Shown here in pieces: positions 1 through 6,601 of a stretch of DNA of 25,677 nt (position 1 is its first letter; every line of letters starts with the position of its first letter). The notes under the pieces are model-generated. The model made no database searches and had not been told where the DNA came from. It was given only the letters and a program-made list of their open reading frames with translations. Made by a program: the position numbers and the translations under genes. The stretch spans positions 1-25,677 of the forward strand of contig CAYPNI010000061.1 of NCBI GenBank assembly GCA_964411925.1. The letters run 5' to 3'. Source of the DNA: VFKU01 sp964411925 (GTDB lineage Bacteria; Hydrogenedentota; Hydrogenedentia; Hydrogenedentales; GCA-2746185).

Positions 1-58
1 CCTCGCGACGACAGGGTGGGAGGGCGAGCGTACCCGCGAGCCGATCGTTCCGGTGAAG

Positions 59-106
59 GAGATTGCTTCGTCGTCACGCCGCTGGCGTGACTCCTCGCAA
101 TGACAG
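59..106 (-). repeat. CATTGCGAGGA-type palindromic interspersed repeat
   Basis: Read on the minus strand this begins with CTGTCATTGCGAGGAG and ends with GACGAAGCAATCTC, with a central hairpin at 73-91 (8-bp stem GTCACGCC/GGCGTGAC, loop GCT). I recognise this arrangement as a short repeat recurring in many unrelated bacterial genomes; that is recall, not a search. A second, more diverged copy lies at 23848-23883. The rest of 1-271 holds no convincing gene. Confidence 0.65.
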
Positions 107-189
107 AGGGGGAACCCGCGTGGGGCTGCTTCTACCTTCGTGCAGGAATGCTCCGCGGGCGTTTGAATGTTCCGGATTCGGGCGTCGTC

Positions 190-195
190 TATACT
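190..195 (+). promoter_or_regulatory. possible -10 box for the glycine-zipper lipoprotein gene
   Basis: TATACT lies 77 bases before the start codon at 272. The best upstream hexamer, TTGAAT at 163-168, is 21 bases away, which is too far for a standard sigma-70 promoter, so only the -10 match is supported. Confidence 0.25.
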
Positions 196-271
196 GGCAG
201 AGGGTCGAACCACGGCTTGGGGAGCCGTTTAACGTTCAATAATTGCGGGCAAAAATTGCGAGGTTTCCGAA

Positions 272-886
272 ATGAATATGCGTAGTCTTGGTGCATTGTT
301 GCTGGCATTGGCGCTGGTCGCCGGCATGTCCGGCTGCGAGACGACCGGGGAATCGGCCGGCCTGGGCGCGCTGATCGGCGCGGGCGCCGGCGGCGCCATC
401 GGCGGCATCGCCGGCGGCGGCAAGGGCGCGGCCATCGGCGCGGCGGTGGGCGCGGGTGTGGGTGCGGCGGGCGGCGCCATCGCGCATGATGTGCGCGAAT
501 CGCGCGCGGAACGCATCGCGACGCCGGCGCAGACCGCGCAGACGTACAGCTACCAGCCGAGCGCGGGCCAGAGCATGGTGTTCGAGGATGCGCGCGTTCA
601 GCCGACGGTGGCCCGGCGCGGCCAGTTCGTGGACGTGCGCATGCAGTACGCGCTGCTTGGCGCGCCCGACGGAGTGGAGCTCACCGAACGGCGTACGGTG
701 CTGAAGAACGGCGAGGTCATCTCGCAGATCTCGGCCGAGGAGCACGTCCGCAACGACGGCACCTGGGTCAGCTCGCAGGAATTCCGCATTCCAGACAGCT
801 GGACCCCGGGCGAGTACATCATCGAGCAATCGGCGTCATCCTCGCGGCTGACGGTATCCGGGCGCGTGCGGCTGATGGTGAATTAG
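272..886 (+). CDS. glycine-zipper lipoprotein
   Basis: Predicted 204-residue envelope lipoprotein. Residues 1-22 form a lipoprotein signal peptide ending in a lipobox (MSGC, Cys22 as lipidation site). Residues 30-75 are a run of Gly/Ala with GxxxG spacing, the glycine-zipper pattern of small outer-membrane lipoproteins, probably a membrane-inserting helical hairpin. Residues 85-204 are non-repetitive and look like a beta-rich domain: alternating hydrophobic residues and a C-terminal strand (RVRLMV). The ATG at 272 gives a complete signal peptide; the ribosome site is weak (GAGG at 260-263). It stands alone and is followed by a double hairpin. The exact function is unknown; an envelope structural role is inferred from the zipper family. 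Confidence 0.85.
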   Translation: MNMRSLGALLLALALVAGMSGCETTGESAGLGALIGAGAGGAIGGIAGGGKGAAIGAAVGAGVGAAGGAIAHDVRESRAERIATPAQTAQTYSYQPSAGQSMVFEDARVQPTVARRGQFVDVRMQYALLGAPDGVELTERRTVLKNGEVISQISAEEHVRNDGTWVSSQEFRIPDSWTPGEYIIEQSASSSRLTVSGRVRLMVN

Positions 887-894
887 AAAACCGT

Positions 895-981
895 GTGGCA
901 GGCTTAAGCGCTGTTTGCTTAAGCCTGTTCTATTCTCGGGTGACGCACAGGCTTAAGCTGAACCCCGCTTAAGCCTGCCAC
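895..981. repeat. double palindromic element with four CTTAAGC cores
   Basis: Two hairpins with the same 11-bp stem (CAGGCTTAAGC/GCTTAAGCCTG) lie at 899-927 (7-base loop) and 948-977 (8-base loop). The outermost arms, GTGGCAGGCTTAAGC at 895-909 and its exact reverse complement at 967-981, also pair over 15 bp, so the element can fold as two small hairpins or one large one. It fills the gap between two convergent genes and may end transcription from both sides, though no T-run follows. Confidence 0.8.
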
Positions 982-990
982 CCTCGCGAT

Positions 991-1554
991 CTAGAGTTTG
1001 TCGAGCAGGCTTGCCAGGAACTGCTCGCCGAAGACCGTGCGGACGATGTCCGCGACGCCTTTGTCCAATCCTTTCCCGGTCGCGCGTCGCGCGTGGTTGC
1101 ACGGAAACGCGAGCGCGCCTTCCTGCACGGTCAGCACGGGGTGTTTGCCCTCGATGAGGTACAGCGGCCACAGCGCGCAGGCCTTCGGCTTTACTTTGAA
1201 CGGATCGAGGCCGAGATCGAGGCCGGCCGAGTGCAATGAGCACAGCGTCGCGCCCTCCGCGTTCCGATACGCGAACACGCAGCGGCCGTCGCGGTGCGTC
1301 GCGAGACAATTCCCGCCATCGGTGTCCTCGACCGGATCGATGTACTCGCCGTACTGGCGGAGATGCCGCGCGTACTTCGCGGCGTCCGGCAGCGTGCCGA
1401 CGATGGTCCCAATCTCGGCGCGGTCAACGTAGACCTCGTACGTCTCGCAGCAGCCGCGCTCGCGTCCAATGCATTTCTTCGGCACGCACTCGTGGCGAAG
1501 TGAGCGCAGCGCGGCGAGGTCAACTCGGATTCCGTCGATCGTGCAGGCGTTCAT
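991..1554 (-). CDS. DUF3109/YkgJ-like cysteine-cluster protein
   Basis: A 187-residue cytoplasmic protein with ten cysteines (4, 23, 28, 35, 36, 83, 92, 105, 126, 152). The order CxxxxC...CC near the N-terminus, then C-x(8)-C and a KxKPxACxLWPLY segment at about 121-132, matches the DUF3109/YkgJ families, which are thought to bind zinc or an iron-sulfur cluster through these residues; the cellular role is unknown. It follows the DUF1697 gene by 21 bases on the same strand, so the two are probably co-transcribed. No clear ribosome binding site precedes the ATG at 1554, which fits translation linked to the upstream gene. Family assignment rests on the cysteine pattern and is moderately sure. 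Confidence 0.75.
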   Translation of the reverse strand: MNACTIDGIRVDLAALRSLRHECVPKKCIGRERGCCETYEVYVDRAEIGTIVGTLPDAAKYARHLRQYGEYIDPVEDTDGGNCLATHRDGRCVFAYRNAEGATLCSLHSAGLDLGLDPFKVKPKACALWPLYLIEGKHPVLTVQEGALAFPCNHARRATGKGLDKGVADIVRTVFGEQFLASLLDKL

Positions 1555-1575
1555 CGTGGCCGGGCGGGACGGCGC

Positions 1576-2118
1576 CTACCCCGCCTGCTGCGCGAGTTCG
1601 AGCATCTTCGTGACCGTGCGCCAGTTGCGCGCGGTCGCTTCGACCCCGAGCCGGCGCTCGATCGCCGCGGCGAGCTTCGACTTGCCGAACCCGTCGGGCG
1701 TATGCAGGTAGAGCAGCTTGTCCTTCACAGCGAGGCGTTCGGTCTTTGTCCGGAGTTCCTCGAGCGACTCGACGTTAGACGATTTCGGTTTTGCGGAGAG
1801 GAAGAACACGTGCAGGCTCTTGGGGTCGACGGTCGCTTTCGGGAAGGGGTTGCCCGCGACGGCCTTCGCGAGGTCCTTCTCGCCCAGGACGATGACGGCC
1901 GGCTCGAAGCCCTTCTCTCGCGCGATCGTGGACGTGATGCGCCGCGACAGCGACTCGGGCTTGCCCTCGGAGCATTGAAACACGACATTGCCGCTCTGGA
2001 TGTAGGTGCGGATGTCCGCGCAGTTGAGTTTCTTGAGGTAGGCCGTGAGGTCGCGCATCGGCAACGAGTTCTTTCCGAGCACATTGACGCCGCGGAGAAA
2101 TGCAATCCAGGTGGGCAT
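1576..2118 (-). CDS. DUF1697 domain protein
   Basis: A 180-residue protein with the diagnostic opening of DUF1697: WIAFLRGVNVLGKN, then MRDL, then RTYIQSGNVVF at about residues 38-48. The middle part (FFLSAKP) and a C-terminal segment with NWRTVTKMLEL also fit the family, whose members are small alpha/beta proteins without a known biochemical function. I chose ATG 2118 over the GTG two codons earlier because AGGG lies eight bases before the ATG but only two before the GTG. It diverges from the crotonase gene (62-base gap) and heads a two-gene unit with the DUF3109 gene. Confidence 0.85.
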   Translation of the reverse strand: MPTWIAFLRGVNVLGKNSLPMRDLTAYLKKLNCADIRTYIQSGNVVFQCSEGKPESLSRRITSTIAREKGFEPAVIVLGEKDLAKAVAGNPFPKATVDPKSLHVFFLSAKPKSSNVESLEELRTKTERLAVKDKLLYLHTPDGFGKSKLAAAIERRLGVEATARNWRTVTKMLELAQQAG

Positions 2119-2180
2119 GCGCACAACCCTATCACAAGCGCCCGATTTGTTATCGTCTCCGCGGCCCTGGAGGCGATTCC

Positions 2181-2858
2181 ATGCCCGAAAACATTCTCGT
2201 GTCCGATGTGCGGGACGCGGTGGCGACCATCACGCTCAACCGTCCCCAGAAAAAGAACGCGTTGTCGATCGCGCTGCGCGACGAGGTGAGCGACGCGCTC
2301 GACGCGCTCGCGGCGAACCGGGACGTGAAGGCGGTCGTAATCACGGGCGCGGGCGACGTGTTCTCCGCGGGGTTCGACCTGTCCGAGTTTCAAACGGCTG
2401 CGCAGGACCCGGCGTTACACAAGAAGCTCTGGGCGTCGAGCGACCGGTTCCACCAGACCTGCATCCACTTTCCGCTGGCGACGATCGCCGCGGTGAACGG
2501 GTCCGCGATCGCGGGCGGGTTCGACCTCGCGACCATGTGCGACCTGCGCATCGCGGTGCCCGGGGCGAAGTTCAGCCATCCGGAGATCGGGTTCGGGCAG
2601 GTGATTTACTCGCTGCTGCATGACCTCGCCGGCGGGGCGGTCGCGCGCGACTTGTGCCTTACCGGCCGCGAAGTGACGGCGGACGAAGCGCTAGCGCTGG
2701 GCGTTGTCAACAAAGTCGTGCCGCGGGATCGTTTAATCGACGAAGTCACGGCGACCGCCGCGCTCATCACGCGCGCGCCGCGCGAGGTCGTGATGAGTAC
2801 CAAGGCGAAGATTATCGCGCGGGCGGGCATCGCGAAGGCGGGGACGCTGGAGTTGTGA
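2181..2858 (+). CDS. enoyl-CoA hydratase/isomerase family protein (crotonase fold), short
   Basis: A 225-residue crotonase. Visible family elements: ITLNRPQKKNAL (17-28), the first oxyanion-hole segment FSAGFDLSEF (61-70), the second one, NGSAIAGGFDLATMCDLRIA (106-125), then HPEIGFG (133-139). The second catalytic Glu (Glu135 of HPEIG) is kept, whereas the first, usually in a GGxxEL segment, is Asp115. The protein ends about 25-30 residues before typical 255-260 residue members, so part of the C-terminal helical trimer region is absent. The start is set by GGAGG at 2169-2173, seven bases before the ATG. Substrate and reaction cannot be told: hydratase, isomerase or hydrolase are all possible with this fold. 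Confidence 0.88.
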   Translation: MPENILVSDVRDAVATITLNRPQKKNALSIALRDEVSDALDALAANRDVKAVVITGAGDVFSAGFDLSEFQTAAQDPALHKKLWASSDRFHQTCIHFPLATIAAVNGSAIAGGFDLATMCDLRIAVPGAKFSHPEIGFGQVIYSLLHDLAGGAVARDLCLTGREVTADEALALGVVNKVVPRDRLIDEVTATAALITRAPREVVMSTKAKIIARAGIAKAGTLEL

Positions 2859-2870
2859 CGCGCGGATGAC

Positions 2871-2900
2871 AGGACGAATAGGACCGATAGGACCTATGGG
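2871..2900 (+). repeat. 9-bp tandem repeat of the AGGACnnAT family
   Basis: Three successive 9-bp units (AGGACGAAT, AGGACCGAT, AGGACCTAT) followed by GGG lie just before the glycosyltransferase gene. Related text occurs at 10931-10953 and 14924-14958, always between genes, so this is a dispersed family rather than a local accident. Confidence 0.7.
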
Positions 2901-2915
2901 AAAGCGTGTGGATCC

Positions 2916-3647
2916 GTGGTGCGGCCCGATATCTCGTTAATCGTTCCAGCGTACAACGAGGAGCGGCTGTTGCCGCGCCTGCTCCAGAGCGTTGCCGTCG
3001 CGCGCGGGCAATACCGTGGTGGGCCGGATGCGATCGAGGTGGTCGTCGCCGACAACGTCTCGACCGACGGCACGGCGTCGATCGCGTACGCGGCGGGCTG
3101 CCGCGTGGCGCGCGTCGAACCGCGGCGCATCGGGGCGGTGCGCAATGGCGGCGCGGCGATGGCGACGGGCCGCGTGCTCGCGTTCACGGACGCGGACATC
3201 GTGATTCATCCCGAAACATTCAATGCAATCGCCGGCCACATGGATGACGCGCGCTGCGCCGGGGGCGCGACGGGCTGGAAATTCGAGCGCAACTCGTGGG
3301 GCCTCGCGGCGACGCGGTTCTTCGTGCGCACGTTCGTGCTGATCCCGATGCGCGTGGACGGCGGCGTGGTGTTTTTCCGGCACGAGGCCTTCGACGCGCT
3401 CGGCGGTTACAACGCGGCGCAGGACGTCGCCGAAGACGTCGAATTTCTTCGCCGCCTGCGCAAGCACGCGAAACGCCGCGGCGAGTACCTGCGGTTCGGC
3501 CTCTCCGGCGTCGAGGCGACGGTCTCGACTCGGAAATGGGACGAGCACGGCGACTGGCACATGTTTCTGATGCCGTTCTGGCCGATCACGAAGCGGCTGA
3601 CGAAGGACGAGATCGTCGAGCAGTATTGGTATCCCAAGGAGCGGTAG
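2916..3647 (+). CDS. glycosyltransferase family 2
   Basis: A 243-residue GT-A fold glycosyltransferase. The N-terminus (ISLIVPAYNEE) is the nucleotide-sugar binding start of family GT2. ADNVSTDGT (45-53), RNGGAAMATG (76-85) and the metal-binding DxD in FTDADI (Asp92, Asp94) follow. AEDVEF near residue 171 matches the acceptor-site ED motif. There are no clear membrane helices, so it is likely a cytosolic or peripheral enzyme; donor and acceptor are unknown. The start is GTG 2916 (GTG 2919 also possible), with only a poor ribosome site (GGGAAAG at 2898-2904) contributed by the tandem repeat in front. Its TAG lies two bases from the stop of the convergent SUKH gene. Confidence 0.85.
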   Translation: MVRPDISLIVPAYNEERLLPRLLQSVAVARGQYRGGPDAIEVVVADNVSTDGTASIAYAAGCRVARVEPRRIGAVRNGGAAMATGRVLAFTDADIVIHPETFNAIAGHMDDARCAGGATGWKFERNSWGLAATRFFVRTFVLIPMRVDGGVVFFRHEAFDALGGYNAAQDVAEDVEFLRRLRKHAKRRGEYLRFGLSGVEATVSTRKWDEHGDWHMFLMPFWPITKRLTKDEIVEQYWYPKER

Positions 3648-3649
3648 CG

Positions 3650-4381
3650 CTACTTCTTTCCGAATAGCCGCTGGAGCAGCGATTTCCTGGGTTTGTACCC
3701 GAAAATGGGCAGAGCGCCCCAGCGCTTGATGTCTTCCGGCGACCGAGCGCGGCCCCAGGCGAATCCATCGCCAATCTCCGGTCTACGCAGATCGACAATC
3801 AGCCATTCGTCCTGCAGAGTCTGCGCAAAGGCGCGAAGTTCCGCATCAGGATTAGAGAGTACCGCAGCGCGGTCGATGGCGCCGGGCTGCTGGTCCCAGA
3901 TTCGACGAACCGCGGCATCATGCGTAAATTCGATTGGACCCTTGAACGGCGGTTGCAGGAATTCAAGCAGTTGATCGAAGAACTCGTTCAAATCGGCGCT
4001 CTGATACACGATGACGGGCGCGTCGTGCGAGGCGAAGTAAATCGGTCCCCACGACGTCGAGGTGGACAACAAATCGACCACCCAGTAATTTCCGAATCCA
4101 TCGTGGCCGATGTCCAGCGCGCTCGGAAAGATCTCCTCGAGACCGAACCCGCCCTCCGACATCCCGGCAACATCGAACGGTTCAATAGCGCAACCGTTGA
4201 ACCCGCGCGTCACCTTCAAGAGCGCGCGAATATCGTCTGGAATCGGACATGGAATCCGCCTCTCCAGGGCGGCGAGCTCCGAGTCGGTCATGCCGGGCAG
4301 GAATTCGAGTTCGTAGTCGTCGCCGTCTTCGGTCTTGAACGTACGGCCTTTGAGTTCGAGAAAGCGTTCGGCAATGTTCAT
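3650..4381 (-). CDS. SMI1/KNR4 (SUKH) family protein
   Basis: A 243-residue protein. Residues 30-140 show the SUKH pattern: ELAALERRIPCPIPDDIRAL, then LLKVTRGFNG, a variable stretch, and a WVVDL...PIYFASHD segment. SUKH proteins are often immunity partners of bacterial toxins, or housekeeping proteins of unknown role. Here no toxin gene is adjacent, so immunity is only a possibility. The C-terminal 80 residues are outside the core domain and end in a basic tail. The start at ATG 4381 is set by GGAG eight bases upstream and by the domain start. It follows the MaoC gene by 22 bases on the same strand and probably shares its transcript. Confidence 0.8.
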   Translation of the reverse strand: MNIAERFLELKGRTFKTEDGDDYELEFLPGMTDSELAALERRIPCPIPDDIRALLKVTRGFNGCAIEPFDVAGMSEGGFGLEEIFPSALDIGHDGFGNYWVVDLLSTSTSWGPIYFASHDAPVIVYQSADLNEFFDQLLEFLQPPFKGPIEFTHDAAVRRIWDQQPGAIDRAAVLSNPDAELRAFAQTLQDEWLIVDLRRPEIGDGFAWGRARSPEDIKRWGALPIFGYKPRKSLLQRLFGKK

Positions 4382-4403
4382 CGTTCGTGCTCCAGCTGAA
4401 TCC

Positions 4404-4838
4404 CTAGCTTCCAAGCCGCACGAGATACTTGTGTTCGCCGTCGAGGACGAGCTCACCGTGCTGGTTGTGAATGGTCGAGCGCAGGGTGATGACGCCGGTG
4501 GTGCGCTGGCGCTTGAGATCGGTGACGATCAGTTTTGGGTGGAGCGTGTCGCCGGGAAAGACGCCTTTCAGGAACCGGCTCGACTGTGCGACGAAGCCGA
4601 TGAGCGACTCGCCCAGCACGTGCGGGAACTGGCCCGCGCCGGCGGCCGTGAACGCAAGCACCTGGAACCCGTGCGCGAGCAGATCGCGGTGGCCCTGGGC
4701 CTTGCAGTATTCGCGGTCGTAGTGGATGGGATGGTTGTCGCCCGAGAGCGCCTGGAAGAGCGCGAAATGCGCCTCGGTGACGGTGCGGGAGGGGATGGGG
4801 AACTCGTCGCCCACGCGGAAGTCGTCGAACGATCTCAT
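4404..4838 (-). CDS. MaoC-like hot-dog fold dehydratase
   Basis: A 144-residue single hot-dog domain of the MaoC / (R)-specific enoyl-CoA hydratase group. The hydratase-2 signature is visible: FQALSGDNHPIHYD, with catalytic Asp34 and His39, followed by AHGFQ at 55-59. The family hydrates trans-2-enoyl-CoA to (R)-3-hydroxyacyl-CoA, or the reverse, in the cytosol. Length and motif are complete. Its ATG overlaps the stop of the GxxExxY gene as ATGA, so translation is coupled to that gene. The CoA substrate cannot be deduced; a crotonase is found 2 kb away but on the other strand. Confidence 0.88.
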   Translation of the reverse strand: MRSFDDFRVGDEFPIPSRTVTEAHFALFQALSGDNHPIHYDREYCKAQGHRDLLAHGFQVLAFTAAGAGQFPHVLGESLIGFVAQSSRFLKGVFPGDTLHPKLIVTDLKRQRTTGVITLRSTIHNQHGELVLDGEHKYLVRLGS

Positions 4839-5275
4839 TGATTCAGTTCTCTTCGGTTCACGCGGAGAGGAGAGGACGCGGAGGGAACATGATGATTGAC
4901 CACGCGTTCAAGACCTTCCTTCATCGTTGAAGCACCAAAGTTAATGAGTAATCCGACCCGGAGATTCAAGAGTTTCAGGTACGTTAGAAGTTGCTTCGGA
5001 TACACCCGCGACATTCGCTCCACCGATTTCAGCTCGACGACAACCATGCTCTCCACGAGAAGATCCACTCTAAATCCTTCTTCGAATGTCAGTCCATCGA
5101 ATTCGAACGAGATCGGTTTCTGCCGTTCAACTACAAAGCCCAGTTGTTCAAGCCGTTTGGCAAGCACCGCTTCATAGACAGACTCAAGCAATCCTGGCCC
5201 CAGTTCTTTGTGGATGTGATAAGCGCAATCCACAACGGCTCCTGACACTTCATCGACGTCTCTGATGCCCGTCAT
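4835..5275 (-). CDS. GxxExxY protein (PDDEXK_3 family)
   Basis: A 146-residue protein with the naming motif at residues 28-34 (Gly28, Glu31, Tyr34 in GLLESVY). It belongs to the PD-(D/E)XK-like superfamily, and the nuclease-type residues are visible: Asp70 in FRVDLLVE and Glu80-x-Lys82 in VVELKS. Biochemical function is not established. The gene is bounded by inverted repeat arms at 4858-4883 and 5283-5308. The downstream arm lies inside the coding sequence and encodes the last residues; the upstream arm supplies the GGAG ribosome binding site. The cassette sits between manC, 35 bases upstream, and the MaoC gene, whose ATG it overlaps. Confidence 0.92.
   Translation of the reverse strand: MTGIRDVDEVSGAVVDCAYHIHKELGPGLLESVYEAVLAKRLEQLGFVVERQKPISFEFDGLTFEEGFRVDLLVESMVVVELKSVERMSRVYPKQLLTYLKLLNLRVGLLINFGASTMKEGLERVVNHHVPSASSPLRVNRRELNQ
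4858..4883 (+). repeat. terminal inverted repeat of the GxxExxY cassette, left arm
   Basis: TCACGCGGAG...GACGCGGAG matches the reverse complement of 5283-5308 at 21 of 26 positions, the differences being in the centre. It lies within the 3' end of the GxxExxY reading frame and encodes the SSPLRVN part of its tail. Confidence 0.8.
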
Positions 5276-5282
5276 AGGTCTT

Positions 5283-5308
5283 CTCCGCGTCTCGTTTTCT
5301 CCGCGTGA
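5283..5308 (-). repeat. terminal inverted repeat of the GxxExxY cassette, right arm
   Basis: CTCCGCGTCTCG...CTCCGCGTGA is the partner of 4858-4883. Two bases separate it from the stop codon of manC, and on the minus strand it provides the GGAG ahead of the GxxExxY start codon. Confidence 0.8.
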
Positions 5309-5310
5309 GA

Positions 5311-6432
5311 CTAGGTCTTGTCAGAGCCGCGGTGCTTGAGTTCGTCGACGGCCTTGCGGACGTCCTGGGCGCGGTCTTTGGGGATGACGAGCACGCCGTC
5401 CCTGGACACGACTACGACGACGTTGTCCATGCCGACGACGCTGACGGCGATCGCGTCAGCGCCGGCTTCGTTGTAGACGATGGAGTTGCGGGTGTCGACG
5501 AGGACCGGGCCGCCTTCGGAGACGTTGCCCCGTGCGTCGTGATCGCGCGTACGGTCGAGACTGGTCCACGCGCCCACGTCGTCCCAGGGGTAGTCCGCGC
5601 GGACGACGACGACGCGTTTCGCGCGCTCGAGCAAAGCGTAGTCGATCGAGATGCTTTCGAGGGACTCGAAGACGTTCGCGGCCCGCTTCGAGTCGCCCGC
5701 GCGGAGCGCATCGGCCATCGCGCGCGTCTTGTTCGCGAGGTCGGGGTTGGCGGCGTCCAGTTCGGAGAGAAACGTGCTCACGCGCCAGAAGAACATGCCG
5801 CTGTTCCAGAAGTACCGGCCGCTTTCCACGAACTTTCGTGCGACGTCCTGCGTCGGTTTTTCCTGGAACGCCGCCACGTCGTACACGGCGATGCCGTCCG
5901 ACGTGCTGAGCGGTTTCTTGAGATCCGCGACTTCGATGTAGCCGTAGCCCGTCTCGGGCCGGTCCGGGACGATCCCTTGCGTGACCAGAGCGTCGCGCGT
6001 CTCCGCGGCGTCTAGCGAAGCGGCGATCGTCGCGCGGAACCGGTCCGGCTCGCCGATGAGGTGGTCCGCGGTCACGACCGCCATCGACAACGTCTCCGGC
6101 GCGCCGTGATCCGCGATGAGGTGCGCCGCGGCATAGGCGAGGCATCCGGAGGTGTTGCGTTTGCACGGCTCCGCGAGCACGTTGGCGTCGGGGAGGCCGA
6201 CGTTGGCTGCGCGGATCGGCGCGACGAGATGTTCGCCGGTCACGACGAGGATGCGCTCCGGCGGGATGATGGGCCGCAAGCGTTCGACCGCCTCGCCGAG
6301 CATCGTCTGGTCGGGCCGGGTCAGCCGGAGCAACTGCTTGGGTCGGTCGCGCCGGGACACCGGCCAGAACCGTTCGCCCGACCCGCCGGCCATGATCACG
6401 CCGAAGCGTTGGGTGAAGTGGGAGGTGGTCAT
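5311..6432 (-). CDS. manC: mannose-1-phosphate guanylyltransferase
   Basis: Forms GDP-mannose from GTP and mannose-1-phosphate in the cytosol, for mannose- or fucose-containing polysaccharides. The 373-residue protein carries the full pyrophosphorylase signature GGSGERFWPVSRRDRPKQ (16-33), then TADHLI (metal and nucleotide site), TGYGYIE, FQEKPT (sugar-phosphate Lys), WNSGMFFW and YPWDDVGAW. It ends without the cupin phosphomannose isomerase domain, so it is the single-function type. ATG 6432 is chosen over the longer frame because AAGGA lies eight bases upstream and the N-terminus then begins normally. It is divergent from ftsH and heads the leftward group manC-GxxExxY-MaoC-SUKH. Confidence 0.93.
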   Translation of the reverse strand: MTTSHFTQRFGVIMAGGSGERFWPVSRRDRPKQLLRLTRPDQTMLGEAVERLRPIIPPERILVVTGEHLVAPIRAANVGLPDANVLAEPCKRNTSGCLAYAAAHLIADHGAPETLSMAVVTADHLIGEPDRFRATIAASLDAAETRDALVTQGIVPDRPETGYGYIEVADLKKPLSTSDGIAVYDVAAFQEKPTQDVARKFVESGRYFWNSGMFFWRVSTFLSELDAANPDLANKTRAMADALRAGDSKRAANVFESLESISIDYALLERAKRVVVVRADYPWDDVGAWTSLDRTRDHDARGNVSEGGPVLVDTRNSIVYNEAGADAIAVSVVGMDNVVVVVSRDGVLVIPKDRAQDVRKAVDELKHRGSDKT

Positions 6433-6456
6433 GAATAGGGTCCTTCTGGGCGCGGT

Positions 6457-6462
6457 ATCATA
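6457..6462 (-). promoter_or_regulatory. possible -10 box for manC
   Basis: TATGAT on the minus strand lies 24 bases before the manC ATG. The nearest TTG-type hexamer (TTGTCG, 6477-6482) is only 14 bases away, so the -35 is uncertain. Confidence 0.3.
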
Positions 6463-6515
6463 CGTGTGCGTGAGCGCGACAAACACGGACGGGCACCGAG
6501 TTCGGGCCGCCGGGA

Positions 6516-6544
6516 TTGTTCTGCCCGCCAGCGTGTGTTACCAT
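6516..6544 (+). promoter_or_regulatory. candidate promoter for ftsH
   Basis: TTGTTC (6516-6521) and TACCAT (6539-6544) are separated by 17 bases and sit 57 bases before the ftsH ATG, in the only gap from which an ftsH-folP-glmM transcript could start. Confidence 0.4.
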
Positions 6545-6601
6545 GAGACTAACGAAGCTCACCGCGGCGCCGCCACCTAAGACGAGGTATACGAAGCGGT
6601 T

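Noticed and set aside
100..285. Open frame of 61 codons before the lipoprotein gene
   Set aside because: It starts inside the repeat at 59-106, runs into the real start of the lipoprotein gene, has no family features and no good ribosome site.
2864..2906. CRISPR-like tandem units
   Set aside because: The units are 9 bp and contiguous, without spacers; no cas gene is present anywhere in the window.
3650..4381. Toxin-immunity pair around the SUKH protein
   Set aside because: No polymorphic toxin or secretion-type gene is adjacent; its neighbours are a MaoC-type enzyme and a convergent glycosyltransferase.
4774..4838. MaoC gene disrupted by the GxxExxY cassette
   Set aside because: The MaoC protein begins normally at 4838 with a complete domain, so the cassette lies upstream and does not cut it.
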